20,282 nucleotides of DNA from an uncultured Bacilli bacterium (GTDB lineage: Bacteria > Bacillota_I > Bacilli_A > RF39 > UBA660), in the NCBI GenBank assembly GCA_934133155.1, contig CAKPAT010000010.1, forward strand, positions 1 to 20,282. Reading direction: 5' to 3'. The notes below the pieces were generated by a model. The model saw nothing but the letters and a program-made list of their open reading frames with translations. It was not told the DNA's origin and made no database searches. The position numbers and the translations under genes were made by a program. Shown piece after piece: positions 5,173-12,194 of the stretch. The number at the start of each line of letters is the position of its first letter. Positions within the stretch are counted from its first letter, which is position 1.

Positions 5173-6484
5173 TGTTTTCACCCTTGTTTTTAAAGTTTAA
5201 TATTATTGGTGTACCTTCAAAATCAAAGTTCTCTCTTATTTTGTTTTCTAGGTATCTTTTATATGAAAAGTGAATTAGTCCTTTACTGTTGACCTGTATT
5301 TTAAATGTTGGTGGACATGTACTTACTTGTGATGAGAAGTATATTTTTAATTTTTTTCCTTTATAAGATGGTGGTAAATTTAAGGCGTAAGCATCAGTTA
5401 TTACGTTATTTAATTCGCATGTTTTTACTTCTCTTTTGGCGTTTTCATTTACTTTTATTATCTCAGGCATTAATGTATGTATTCTTTTTTTGGTTAGTGC
5501 TGATAGGAAAACAATTGGTGCATATGGCATAAAGGCAAATTCACTTCTGATTAATTCTTTATATTTTTTTATTGCTTCTTCTTTATCTTCAATTAAGTCC
5601 CATTTGTTGACGACTATTATTATAGCTTTTCCAGCTTCTAAGGCATATCCAGCAATATGTTTATCATGCTCGATTATTCCTTCTTTAGCATTTATTACAA
5701 GTACACACACATCTGATCTATCAATGGCTTTTAGAGATCTTATTAAACTATATTTTTCAATAGTTTCATATACTTTTCCTTTTTTACGCATTCCGGCTGT
5801 ATCTATTACAACGAAGTCTTTTTCGTGATACTTAAACGGGGTATCAATGGCATCTCTTGTTGTTCCAGCTATATCACTGACGATTACTCTTTCTTCGTTT
5901 AGTAATGCATTTACTAGACTACTTTTCCCAACGTTTGGTCTACCTATGATTGAGAATTTTATGATATTTTTATCATATTCTTCTTTATCTTCATCAAAGT
6001 TTTCGACTATTTTTTCTTTTAATTCATATAGTCCAGTGTTATGTTCACCACTGACATTTATATATGTATCAAAGCCTAATTCGTAAAAATCATATTCGTG
6101 TTCTTTGAATTGTTTGGAGTCTACTTTGTTAATGGCTACTATTACCGATTTACCGCTTTTCATTAGTATATCTCTTACGATGTAATCATTTGGGGTTAAA
6201 CCTTCTTTTCCATCTACAACAAAAATTACTATGTCAGCTTCATTAATAGCAAGCTCAGCTTGGACTTTTATTTCGCTGTTTATTTTTCCATCTTCAATGT
6301 CAATACCTCCAGTATCTATTAGATGAAAGCTATAATTTAAGTAATTTACCATACCATATAGGCGGTCTCTGGTTACTCCTGGGGTATCTTCTATGATTGC
6401 TAATTTATGCCCAACTAATTTATTGAATATTGTGGATTTTCCAACGTTTGGTCTTCCAACTAGTGCGACTACTTGTTTACGCAT
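5165..6484 (-). CDS. der: ribosome-assembly GTPase Der (EngA)
   Basis: Essential tandem-GTPase factor for maturation of the 50S subunit. The 439-aa product has two G domains and a C-terminal KH-like domain. G domain 1 has P-loop GRPNVGKST (about 10-18), DTGG (57-60) and NKVD (119-122). G domain 2 has GRPNVGKSS (about 181-189), a later DTAG and NKWD. The KH-like end shows LPPSYKGKKLKIYF and STCPPTFKIQVN. The start is ATG 6484 (MRKQVVALVGRPN), 7 nt after GAGGTG; the in-frame GTG at 6493 is part of that ribosome site. The preceding gene stops at 6490, so translation is probably coupled. It is last in the minus-strand unit engB - hypothetical - der. Confidence 0.97.
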   Translation of the reverse strand: MRKQVVALVGRPNVGKSTIFNKLVGHKLAIIEDTPGVTRDRLYGMVNYLNYSFHLIDTGGIDIEDGKINSEIKVQAELAINEADIVIFVVDGKEGLTPNDYIVRDILMKSGKSVIVAINKVDSKQFKEHEYDFYELGFDTYINVSGEHNTGLYELKEKIVENFDEDKEEYDKNIIKFSIIGRPNVGKSSLVNALLNEERVIVSDIAGTTRDAIDTPFKYHEKDFVVIDTAGMRKKGKVYETIEKYSLIRSLKAIDRSDVCVLVINAKEGIIEHDKHIAGYALEAGKAIIIVVNKWDLIEDKEEAIKKYKELIRSEFAFMPYAPIVFLSALTKKRIHTLMPEIIKVNENAKREVKTCELNNVITDAYALNLPPSYKGKKLKIYFSSQVSTCPPTFKIQVNSKGLIHFSYKRYLENKIRENFDFEGTPIILNFKNKGENSD

Positions 6485-6489
6485 TTTTA

Positions 6490-6942
6490 TCACCTCATTA
6501 TTTTTTTTGCGGTTTTTCCATATATTATTTTGGAGTTTTCTAATAAATGTGCAAGTTTAACATTTGTTATTTTATCTTTTATTTTGACGTATGTTTTTCC
6601 ATTACAGAAGTATATTTTATAATCTTTTTTATTTATGTATATTGGATCTATTTCGTATAAGAATATATCTTGGTATACTTTTATATTCATGTCCAATTTA
6701 TTTTCAAAGTAATCAAAGTATTCAAGGGTTTCTTTTTGCATTTCGATTACTATACCATAATATTTATCTATATATATGTCTACATTATAATATCCGGTTA
6801 TTTTTATTTCATAATTTTTTTCTATTTTTTTGATTATGTCTTTGATTAATTTTTCGGTATTATCTTTTTCGATTTTTTTATTTTTTAAATATATTTTATT
6901 TAGGTATATTTTTATATTATCTTCTTTTAAGATATATTTCAC
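6490..6942 (-). CDS. hypothetical protein between engB and der
   Basis: A 150-aa product that I do not recognise. It is very rich in Lys, Ile, Tyr and Asn, with no membrane segment and few Cys. The N-terminal third looks helical and charged (KKIEKDNTEKLIKDIIKKIE). The middle has beta-like alternation (YNVDIYIDKYYGIVIEMQ). A tail IIYGKTAKKIMR follows. The start is GTG 6942, six bases after AGGTG, the same layout as the der start; the GTG at 6951 overlaps that ribosome site. It ends 5 nt before the der ATG and begins 44 nt after engB, so it is almost certainly co-transcribed with two ribosome-assembly GTPases. Function is unknown, but the context hints at a link to ribosome assembly or simple lineage-specific filler. 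Confidence 0.7.
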   Translation of the reverse strand: MKYILKEDNIKIYLNKIYLKNKKIEKDNTEKLIKDIIKKIEKNYEIKITGYYNVDIYIDKYYGIVIEMQKETLEYFDYFENKLDMNIKVYQDIFLYEIDPIYINKKDYKIYFCNGKTYVKIKDKITNVKLAHLLENSKIIYGKTAKKIMR

Positions 6943-6986
6943 TTTAATCACCTAAATTATTTTATGTTTTTGAATATTTTGTGTTC

Positions 6987-7568
6987 TTACAATGTTCTTT
7001 CTATTTTTTTTATTACTTCTTCTTTGCCATCTTTTGTTAAACTCGAGAACATAATAAATTCATCACCAACTACTAAATCTAAGTCGTTTATGATTATATT
7101 TCTTTGTTTTTGTCTACTAGATATTCCTACTTTGTCTATTTTTGTACCTACTATCGTTACTGGCAATTTATAGTATTTTAAAAAATTATACATTAATATA
7201 TCGTCATTTGTAGGCTTATGTCTAAAGTCAACTAATAAGAATACGCCTTTAAGGTTTTCTCTATTTATCAGGTAGTCTTCTATCATTAATCCAAATTTTT
7301 TTCTTTTTGGTTTACTGACGTTTGCATATCCATATCCAGGTGCGTCTACTAAGTAGAAATCGTCATTTACTTTATAAAAATTTATTGTTTGCGTTTTGCC
7401 TGGTCTACTGGATGTTCTAGCAAAATTTTTCCTATTGACTATTGTATTTATGAAGCTGCTTTTGCCGACGTTTGATCTACCTATTAATAGGTATTCTGGT
7501 TTTTTATCGGTTGGATATTGGCTTCTTCTAATGGCTGATACGATTAAATCTACAGATTGTATTTTCAT
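6987..7568 (-). CDS. engB: ribosome-biogenesis GTPase EngB (YsxC/YihA)
   Basis: TRAFAC-class GTPase needed for late 50S subunit assembly. The 193-aa product has the diagnostic P-loop GRSNVGKSS (30-38), the switch I region TSSRPGKTQTINFY (about 52-65), the EngB-specific G3 DAPGYGYA (75-82), G4 TKID and a G5 near FSSLTKDGKEE. Length matches the family. The start ATG 7568 has GGGGGA upstream. A consensus sigma-A promoter (7595-7623) drives this gene and probably the downstream hypothetical gene and der. Confidence 0.96.
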   Translation of the reverse strand: MKIQSVDLIVSAIRRSQYPTDKKPEYLLIGRSNVGKSSFINTIVNRKNFARTSSRPGKTQTINFYKVNDDFYLVDAPGYGYANVSKPKRKKFGLMIEDYLINRENLKGVFLLVDFRHKPTNDDILMYNFLKYYKLPVTIVGTKIDKVGISSRQKQRNIIINDLDLVVGDEFIMFSSLTKDGKEEVIKKIERTL

Positions 7569-7594
7569 TTTTCTTCCCCCTTAATGCTTATCAA

Positions 7595-7623
7595 ATTATA
7601 ACAAAATTAAAGGCTCATGTCAA
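7595..7623 (-). promoter_or_regulatory. consensus promoter of engB-der
   Basis: On the minus strand: perfect TTGACA (7623-7618), 17-bp spacer, perfect TATAAT (7600-7595). The predicted start near 7588 gives a 20-nt leader. The -35 begins in the T tract of the preceding gene's terminator. Confidence 0.92.
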
Positions 7624-7652
7624 AAAGGCGTTATCTCATTAAGCCTTTTTTT
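7622..7652. terminator. terminator of the Tam41-like gene
   Basis: AAAAAGGC (7622-7629) pairs with GCCTTTTT (7643-7650). On the minus strand the stem is followed by a T run that merges with the engB -35. The stop codon (7631-7633) is in the loop. The symmetric A/T flanks could let it work both ways. Confidence 0.7.
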
Positions 7653-8518
7653 ACTTTTTGCATTCCATGTTTTACGCTTGATTTTATGCCTAATGTTGTG
7701 CCACTACTGATGGCAAGTCTTATGGAGTTTATACGGTTGGTTTTTTTTAGAAAATCATCTATTGCTTTGCTTATTTCTTCTTTGGTTGTTAAATTTTTTT
7801 TGCTCATAAATTCTTCGAATGCTGCTGGCATTTGTCCTATTTCTGGTAATATATGTTCATTTATTATTTGGCCATTTTCATAATTTAAATTTGGAATATG
7901 CAAATATACGTCATCAAAGAAATCTTTGGCACCGCCGACTATGTCTTTGGATTTTGTTTTCTTTTCAGCATGAAGTGTTGTTCTGAAGTCGTATTGGTAT
8001 GACATTTGAGAAATTGTTTCATATAGTTCAGTTGGTGTTAGCACGTCTTTTGGATTATATAAAAGGGCAAGACGGGCTATTCTTTCTCTATTTAATTTTA
8101 TGGCGTTATCTAAACGTGGTGGCACGTCTTGATAAAGAATTGGTTTAGTCAGTCTGCATGCCATTCCAAAGTATCTCCATGTATCTAGGTCTTGATATAA
8201 GGCATTTTCAGATATTATCATTAATTTTATTCTTTGACCATCTTCACTATATTTTAAGCATCCAATATTTTTATAATAACTATTTGATTTTTGTTTATAT
8301 AAAACGTGTTTATCAAAATCTTTGGCAAAGTGGTGAGGATTTTGCTGGTAATCTTTTATTAAAAAGTTTCTAAAGTTGGTGACAACGACTATAGCGTCTT
8401 TGTCTGGTTTTTCTGGTCCATAGTTTTCTTGCTTATATATTCCTGATCCATAACCGATTACTGCTACTGTCTCTGGTAGCGTTTCTTGCATATATCTTAT
8501 TAATTCAATATTTTCCAT
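7631..8518 (-). CDS. Tam41/Mmp37-type phosphatidate cytidylyltransferase (CDP-diacylglycerol synthase)
   Basis: Tam41 makes CDP-diacylglycerol from phosphatidic acid and CTP and is best known from the mitochondrial inner membrane; most bacteria use the unrelated polytopic CdsA. The 295-aa product matches the family order: YGSGIYKQ (23-30, nucleotidyltransferase GSG loop), D41 in DKDAIVVVTN, NPHHF (60-64), DLDTWRYFGMACRLTKPI near 130, LTPTELYETISQMSYQYDFR near 180, then the Lys-rich EKKTKSKDIVGG. There is no hydrophobic membrane span; a Lys-rich C-terminal tail (KHGMQKVKKGLMR) may bind the membrane face, as in Tam41. The start ATG 8518 has GAGGCG upstream. It could replace or supplement CdsA; the window cannot tell. 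The family call is from motifs only. Confidence 0.82.
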   Translation of the reverse strand: MENIELIRYMQETLPETVAVIGYGSGIYKQENYGPEKPDKDAIVVVTNFRNFLIKDYQQNPHHFAKDFDKHVLYKQKSNSYYKNIGCLKYSEDGQRIKLMIISENALYQDLDTWRYFGMACRLTKPILYQDVPPRLDNAIKLNRERIARLALLYNPKDVLTPTELYETISQMSYQYDFRTTLHAEKKTKSKDIVGGAKDFFDDVYLHIPNLNYENGQIINEHILPEIGQMPAAFEEFMSKKNLTTKEEISKAIDDFLKKTNRINSIRLAISSGTTLGIKSSVKHGMQKVKKGLMR

Positions 8519-8540
8519 ATTATCGCCTCATTTACTGGTT

Positions 8541-8549
8541 ATTATAACA
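8541..8549 (-). promoter_or_regulatory. extended -10 promoter of the Tam41-like gene
   Basis: On the minus strand: TG, one base, then TATAAT (8546-8541). The -35 region (TTTATC at 8569-8564) is weak. The predicted leader is about 16 nt. Confidence 0.5.
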
Positions 8550-8571
8550 CATTTATATTATATGATAAAGG

Positions 8572-8943
8572 TTAATTTTTTTGTTTAAGGCTTTCTAATA
8601 TTTCATTTAGTTTTGGTGGAAGTGGCAGGCCCATTTTTCCGGCGTTTTCTAATATTGATATTGCTTCATTTATTAGATAAAACATGATTACAATGTACCT
8701 TATTCCGATGTCATTTAGCATGAGATCTATTCTTACTGATATGCCAATCAAAAAGAAGATTAATATTTTTTTGAATATGCCTTTAAAGCCAACTGAACTT
8801 GATAGTTTTTTTTCGATTATGGCTTTCATTACTCCGGTTAAGTAGTCCATGACAACAAATATTATAAGTGTGATTAAAAGTGTGTCATAACCGCCTAATA
8901 ATTTACCTATACAGCTACCTATTATTGTTAAACTTAAAATCAT
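8572..8943 (-). CDS. phage-holin-family small membrane protein (holin_4 type)
   Basis: A 123-aa product with the features of the toxin-secretion/phage-lysis holin family: two or three membrane segments, an early GGYDTLLITLIIFVVMDYLTG, then the SSSVGFKGIFKK loop, a second span, and the C-terminal LINEAISILENAGKMGLPLP motif. Holins normally make pores that release a lysin, but no endolysin or other phage gene is nearby. Lone copies like this are common in Firmicute chromosomes, and their role is unclear. The start ATG 8943 has GGAGGG upstream. It is divergent from the surface-protein gene at 9068 and upstream of the Tam41-like gene, which appears to have its own promoter. Confidence 0.85.
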   Translation of the reverse strand: MILSLTIIGSCIGKLLGGYDTLLITLIIFVVMDYLTGVMKAIIEKKLSSSVGFKGIFKKILIFFLIGISVRIDLMLNDIGIRYIVIMFYLINEAISILENAGKMGLPLPPKLNEILESLKQKN

Positions 8944-8962
8944 ATTACCCTCCTTTTGTTTT

Positions 8963-8990
8963 ACTATATGATTGTTTTTTTGTTTTACAA
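8963..8990 (-). promoter_or_regulatory. possible promoter of the holin-like gene
   Basis: On the minus strand: TTGTAA (8990-8985), 16-bp spacer, TATAGT (8968-8963). Moderate match; position suits the ATG at 8943. Confidence 0.4.
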
Positions 8991-9067
8991 ACGAAAGTTA
9001 CCTAATTTAAGAGAAAATATTATTTTTTTATCGTATGTTTATTTTGAAGGGGCTTAGAAAGGACTTT

Positions 9068-10210
9068 ATGAAAAGATTTTTTTTATTTATTTGTTTGTTT
9101 TTTATTTGTGGCAGCGTGCATGCTTTAAGCTACAGTGATTATTCTGATTTTAGTAATTTTTCTTCTGAATATGTTGCTGCTGACGATTTAACTGATGTGA
9201 TTACAGAAAGGAGGTATTTATTTTATAAGTTTGAAAAAGTATATGGCCCTTTAGCAATGGAGGAAAGTGAGGAGTTTCCTTTTTTAGAAGAAGCATGCTA
9301 TTACGGAGAGGAAAGTGAGCCTTCTACCGACAGACCCGAGATGGTTCCTGGGCGTATTATTAAAGAATATAATGGTTATCATTATCTTAAGAAACCTACT
9401 ATCAATTATGTGAAAATATCTTCAGATATGGATGTTAATTTATCTGAATTTATTATTTTGAATAATGGTGTTAAAGAGGATTTTGATGTTTTATCTGATA
9501 ATTTAATTGAGTTTGATGGCATTGATTATGATAAGTTTAAATTTGTTTTTAAGGTTGATGTTAGTGATTTAGAAGTTAATTTTGATGTTACTTTGGGAAA
9601 TGATAATACGGTTTTAAGTGTGATTAGGTGCAATTATTGGAGAACTTCATATGATTATATTGATAAAAGTTTATTTTTTATTCATGATGATATGTATGAG
9701 GATGTTTATTCTTTAGAAAAGTTAGATTTGATTTTAAAAGAAAATGTGACATTTTATAGCTATAAGGACTGTTTTAAAAAATCTTATAAATTAAATAAAG
9801 TTTATACTAATGATTATTATGTCAATGGGTTTGACGATTTTATTTATAAAGATGAAGATAAATTTATAGATTTTTATGCTTATAGAACAAGGTCTATACT
9901 CCCTGATAATTCTTTAGAAAATAATATTTTAGAAGATGGTTTAAATAATGAAGTAAGTGATTTAAAAGAAGATGCAATAGATTATGATATTCAAGATAGT
10001 TTTAGTTCAAATAATTTTGATGTTACTCCAAATGTTTTGAATATAAGTTCAGAAAAACCTGCAAATAATTTGGATTTAAGTACTGATAGTGTTTCTAAAG
10101 TTATTTATGATAAAAATTATGTAGCTCTTATATTTTCTTTATGGATTTTATTATTATTTTTACTTATATTTATTATTAAAAAAAGATGGTTAAAAAAGGA
10201 AACATGTTAG
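9068..10210 (+). CDS. secreted protein with C-terminal membrane anchor, family not recognised
   Basis: The 380-aa product starts at ATG 9068 after AAAGGA; the longer start at 9035 would spoil the signal peptide. A clear signal peptide (MKRFFLFICLFFICGSVHA) precedes LSYSDYSDFSNFSSEYV. Next comes an acidic extracellular region with TERRYLFYKFEKVYG, which I associate with uncharacterised surface proteins of uncultured Bacilli. A disordered Asn/Asp/Ser-rich stalk spans about 285-345. One membrane span (about 351-371) and a short basic tail (KKRWLKKETC) end the protein, so it is a type I surface protein without an LPXTG motif. Three Cys outside the membrane (EACYYG, IRCNYW, YKDCFK) could pair. GC is locally higher around 9300-9360 (EPSTDRPEMVPGR). 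Function is unknown; display on the cell surface is the safe inference. Confidence 0.75.
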   Translation: MKRFFLFICLFFICGSVHALSYSDYSDFSNFSSEYVAADDLTDVITERRYLFYKFEKVYGPLAMEESEEFPFLEEACYYGEESEPSTDRPEMVPGRIIKEYNGYHYLKKPTINYVKISSDMDVNLSEFIILNNGVKEDFDVLSDNLIEFDGIDYDKFKFVFKVDVSDLEVNFDVTLGNDNTVLSVIRCNYWRTSYDYIDKSLFFIHDDMYEDVYSLEKLDLILKENVTFYSYKDCFKKSYKLNKVYTNDYYVNGFDDFIYKDEDKFIDFYAYRTRSILPDNSLENNILEDGLNNEVSDLKEDAIDYDIQDSFSSNNFDVTPNVLNISSEKPANNLDLSTDSVSKVIYDKNYVALIFSLWILLLFLLIFIIKKRWLKKETC

Positions 10211-10222
10211 AGGTTTCCTTTT
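10194..10222 (+). terminator. terminator of the anchored surface-protein gene
   Basis: A 10-bp perfect stem, AAAAGGAAAC (10194-10203) with GTTTCCTTTT (10213-10222), and a 9-nt loop that holds the stop codon (10208-10210). The T tract is short. Confidence 0.7.
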
Positions 10223-10252
10223 AGTTGGCTTTAATATAACGTGTGATATTAT

Positions 10253-10732
10253 ATGTTTAAATATTTAAAGGATGATAAAAACAGATATGAAATACCGTAT
10301 ATCACGCTAGTACTAGATATGGATTAAAAGGCATAAAACAGATATTAGCACCATGTAAATTCATGGGTTTATGCAACTTTATCTAAAACAGTTGCAACTA
10401 TTTTTATAATTGATAGAGGTAATGACTTATATTATTATTTGAATGGTAATGGTTCAAAAGATAGCCCTGTTGTTTTGATTGAAAGAAAAAAGTATGTTTT
10501 CAGTTATTTTTAATATATTGAATTCTTATATACGCTAAATGGTGATAACTTCTTTGCAGAGAATACAAATGGGCTGCGAAAGTTGTTAATGCTTATGCTG
10601 AAAAAATTATTTTTAAAAAACATATAAATAATATTTTTGAAAAGCTTAAAGAATTAAATGATTTAGGAAAATTATCCAAAAAGAAAAGAAACTATTGATT
10701 TGTTTTTTGAATTATATCCAAAGTTAAAATAA
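10253..10732 (+). pseudogene. decayed protein gene, family not recognised
   Basis: This 480-bp stretch reads like coding sequence in pieces but has no intact frame. Beginning at ATG 10253, the frame gives MFKYLKDDKNRYEIPYITLV, then stops at 10325, 10334 and 10346. The same frame resumes with NSWVYATLSKTVATIFIIDR and LYYYLNGNGSKDSPVVLIER up to a stop at 10511. From about 10549 another frame gives EYKWAAKVVNAYAEKIIF and NNIFEKLKELNDLGKLSKK. It then slips at 10684-10690 back into the first frame, ending KETIDLFFELYPKLK and TAA at 10730-10732. At least three stops and two frameshifts are needed. Codon use in the pieces resembles that of neighbouring real genes, so this is more likely recent decay than noise. 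The original product cannot be named. The rest of 10223-10871 shows no further gene, only a terminator at 10769. Confidence 0.55.
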
Positions 10733-10768
10733 GAATATTCTTCTAAGGTTAAAAAATTTATTTTGCAC

Positions 10769-10792
10769 AAAAAAACTCTTGAAATCAAGAGT
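10769..10792 (-). terminator. orphan terminator on the minus strand
   Basis: ACTCTTGA (10775-10782) pairs with TCAAGAGT (10785-10792). On the minus strand it is followed by a 7-T run. It lies about 80 nt after the stop of the truncated minus-strand ORF and is probably that gene's old terminator. Confidence 0.7.
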
Positions 10793-10871
10793 AATATACT
10801 AAGATGATGGATAATGGATTTTTATTTAAAAAGATTTAATGTATATTTTTAAAATTAAGGAAAAAATGATA

Positions 10872-11126
10872 TTAATCTAGAGCTGGTTTATTATGTAAAG
10901 TGCAAAGTTTTTTTATAACTCCAGTTTCTTGCTCTTTTTCACCAAATTGTTCATTTAAAGTTAATACAATACATTTATATCTGTTGTGTGCAAAATCATA
11001 GTCCTTATTTTCAATTGCTTTAACACATGCTACAACATTTTCATATATGTATTTATATATTTCTTCATTATCTTCAAGCGAGTTAATATTTTCAACTATT
11101 GTAGGGGCTAGCGAGTAATTATGATA
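10872..11126 (-). pseudogene. 5'-truncated C-terminal gene fragment, unknown family
   Basis: An open minus-strand frame of about 84 codons ends in TAA at 10874-10872. It reads LAPTIVENINSLEDNEEIYK, then YIYENVVACVKAIENKDY, then NRYKCIVLTLNEQFGEKEQE, and ends KKLCTLHNKPALD. No ATG, GTG or TTG lies in frame before the upstream stop (11129-11127), and just beyond is the tRNA-Ala terminator, so the N-terminal part is missing. The helical, charged pattern with 'ai..kdyd.A..r....l....fgek' faintly resembles C-terminal domains of abortive-infection proteins, but this is only a guess. With the decayed stretch at 10253-10732 it marks a roughly 900-bp zone of gene loss beside a tRNA gene. Confidence 0.5.
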
Positions 11127-11130
11127 TTAC

Positions 11131-11159
11131 AAAATAAAAACCCTTATAAAATAAGGGTT
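11131..11159 (-). terminator. terminator of tRNA-Ala
   Basis: AACCCTTAT (11139-11147) pairs perfectly with ATAAGGGTT (11151-11159) around a 3-nt loop. On the minus strand a T-rich tract (TTTTTATTTT) follows. Confidence 0.8.
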
Positions 11160-11170
11160 AACTATCATTT

Positions 11171-11247
11171 TGGTGGAGAATAGGAGACTCGAACTCCTGA
11201 CCCCCTGCGTGCAAAGCAGGTGCTCTAGCCAACTGAGCTAATTCCCC
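11171..11247 (-). tRNA. tRNA-Ala(UGC)
   Basis: On the minus strand the RNA begins GGGGAATTAGCTCAG and ends ATTCTCC-A-CCA with the CCA encoded. The acceptor stem is complete with one G-U pair. The anticodon loop TTTGCAC sits between CCTGC and GCAGG, so the anticodon is TGC. It is transcribed alone with its own terminator. Confidence 0.97.
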
Positions 11248-11324
11248 AAGTCAATTTACTTGTTAAGTATATCATTTTTTTTATTTAAAATCAATGGTTT
11301 TTTTACTTTTTTTAATTATTTGAT

Positions 11325-11348
11325 AAAAAAATGACTTTTTTGTCATTT
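11325..11348 (-). terminator. terminator of the cN-III-like gene
   Basis: AAATGAC (11329-11335) and GTCATTT (11342-11348) flank a 6-nt loop. On the minus strand a T tract follows. The stop codon (11345-11343) is inside the stem. Confidence 0.75.
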
Positions 11349-12080
11349 ATTTTCTATAATTTCTATGATTTTTTTTAAGGTTTCGTTTGGCTTTAAAATT
11401 ATGTCATAACTTTTTTCAAATGATTTTTTCAATTTTTTATCGTTTAGAAAGCCACATTTTATTGATTTTTTATCTTTTGGTATCATTTTAGGATCATCCG
11501 GATTATCACCTATCATTATGGCAAGGTTTCTTTTTTTAGTTATTTTGTTTATTTGATTTATTATTTCTTTATCATTTTTATTTAAAGCATGAATTAATTT
11601 GTTTTTTAATGATACAACTTTTTCGTTTGAATAGTTTATCTCATTAGCAATTATGTGGATATTATCATATAGGATTTCATTACTTTCTAAAAAGTCTTCT
11701 ATGACGTTTTTTATTCCTGCAGATATTATTATGAATGGAATTTTCTTTTTTTTCGTATATTCAAATAGTTCTTTTGTGCCTTTTTTTAATGTCATAGAAT
11801 TTTTATTTTTTGATAATTTGTCTACTGTTTGTTTATCTATTTTATACTCTACCATTAAATCGAAATGTGTTTGATACCATTTTTCAACTATTTGTTTTTT
11901 TATTTGAAAATCTATATTAGGGTCTACTTCATATTTGCTATATTTTTTGTAAAGTTCTGAACATTTTTTTTCATATTCCTTTGGCAATTTTTCCCCTTTT
12001 GATACTACTTCCCATGACGATTTACTGTCTATGCTTGTTATTGTGTGGTCAAAATCAGCTAATATAAATATATTTTTCAT
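11343..12080 (-). CDS. HAD-superfamily pyrimidine 5'-nucleotidase, eukaryotic cN-III/UMPH-1 type
   Basis: Predicted cytosolic phosphatase of pyrimidine (or 7-methyl-GMP-like) nucleoside monophosphates. The 245-aa product has HAD motif I DFDHTIT (nucleophile D9, acid D11), motif II IIISAG (about 117-122), the motif III Lys in SLKNKLIHALNK (about 157-168) and motif IV GDNPDDPKM (191-199). Several stretches follow human NT5C3 closely in pattern: 'iPfiIiSAGikdVieefl', 'LihalNKnd', 'cGFLNdk' and 'eksYDIiL'. The long helical cap between motifs I and II (about 15-105) also fits this family, not the common bacterial HAD hydrolases. ATG 12080 has AAAGGATG upstream. Its promoter overlaps, back to back, the region before the divergent LytTR regulator. 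The family assignment is from memory of motifs, and the substrate is inferred. Confidence 0.75.
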   Translation of the reverse strand: MKNIFILADFDHTITSIDSKSSWEVVSKGEKLPKEYEKKCSELYKKYSKYEVDPNIDFQIKKQIVEKWYQTHFDLMVEYKIDKQTVDKLSKNKNSMTLKKGTKELFEYTKKKKIPFIIISAGIKNVIEDFLESNEILYDNIHIIANEINYSNEKVVSLKNKLIHALNKNDKEIINQINKITKKRNLAIMIGDNPDDPKMIPKDKKSIKCGFLNDKKLKKSFEKSYDIILKPNETLKKIIEIIENK

Positions 12081-12104
12081 TTTTTAACATCCTTTCTTAT
12101 TTAT

Positions 12105-12133
12105 ATAATATATCTATATTTGATTTTTGACAA
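12105..12133 (-). promoter_or_regulatory. promoter of the cN-III-like gene
   Basis: On the minus strand: TTGTCA (12133-12128), 17-bp spacer, TATTAT (12110-12105). The plus strand has TTGACA at 12127-12132, overlapping this -35, but no good -10 follows on that side. Confidence 0.65.
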
Positions 12134-12194
12134 ATTTATGATTTTTAATTAGCTATTTGTTAAAAGGATGTGTTATTATTAAAAGGGGCTGTTT

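Noticed and set aside
5305..6086. Plus-strand ORFs over der
   Set aside because: Hydrophobic shadow translations of the complementary strand of a clear Der coding region; no ribosome sites.
9035..9067. Longer N-terminus for the anchored surface protein
   Set aside because: It would bury the signal peptide; ATG 9068 has its own ribosome site AAAGGA.
10223..10740. A structured non-coding RNA in the gene-poor region
   Set aside because: Codon-like composition and protein-like fragments in adjacent frames fit a decayed gene better; no known RNA family pattern was recognised.
12121..12155. TTGACA at 12127 as a plus-strand promoter for the LytTR regulator, and the repeated TGATTTTT as its site
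   Set aside because: No acceptable -10 lies 16-18 bp downstream, and the two TGATTTTT copies are 18 bp apart, not the 21 bp expected for LytTR.
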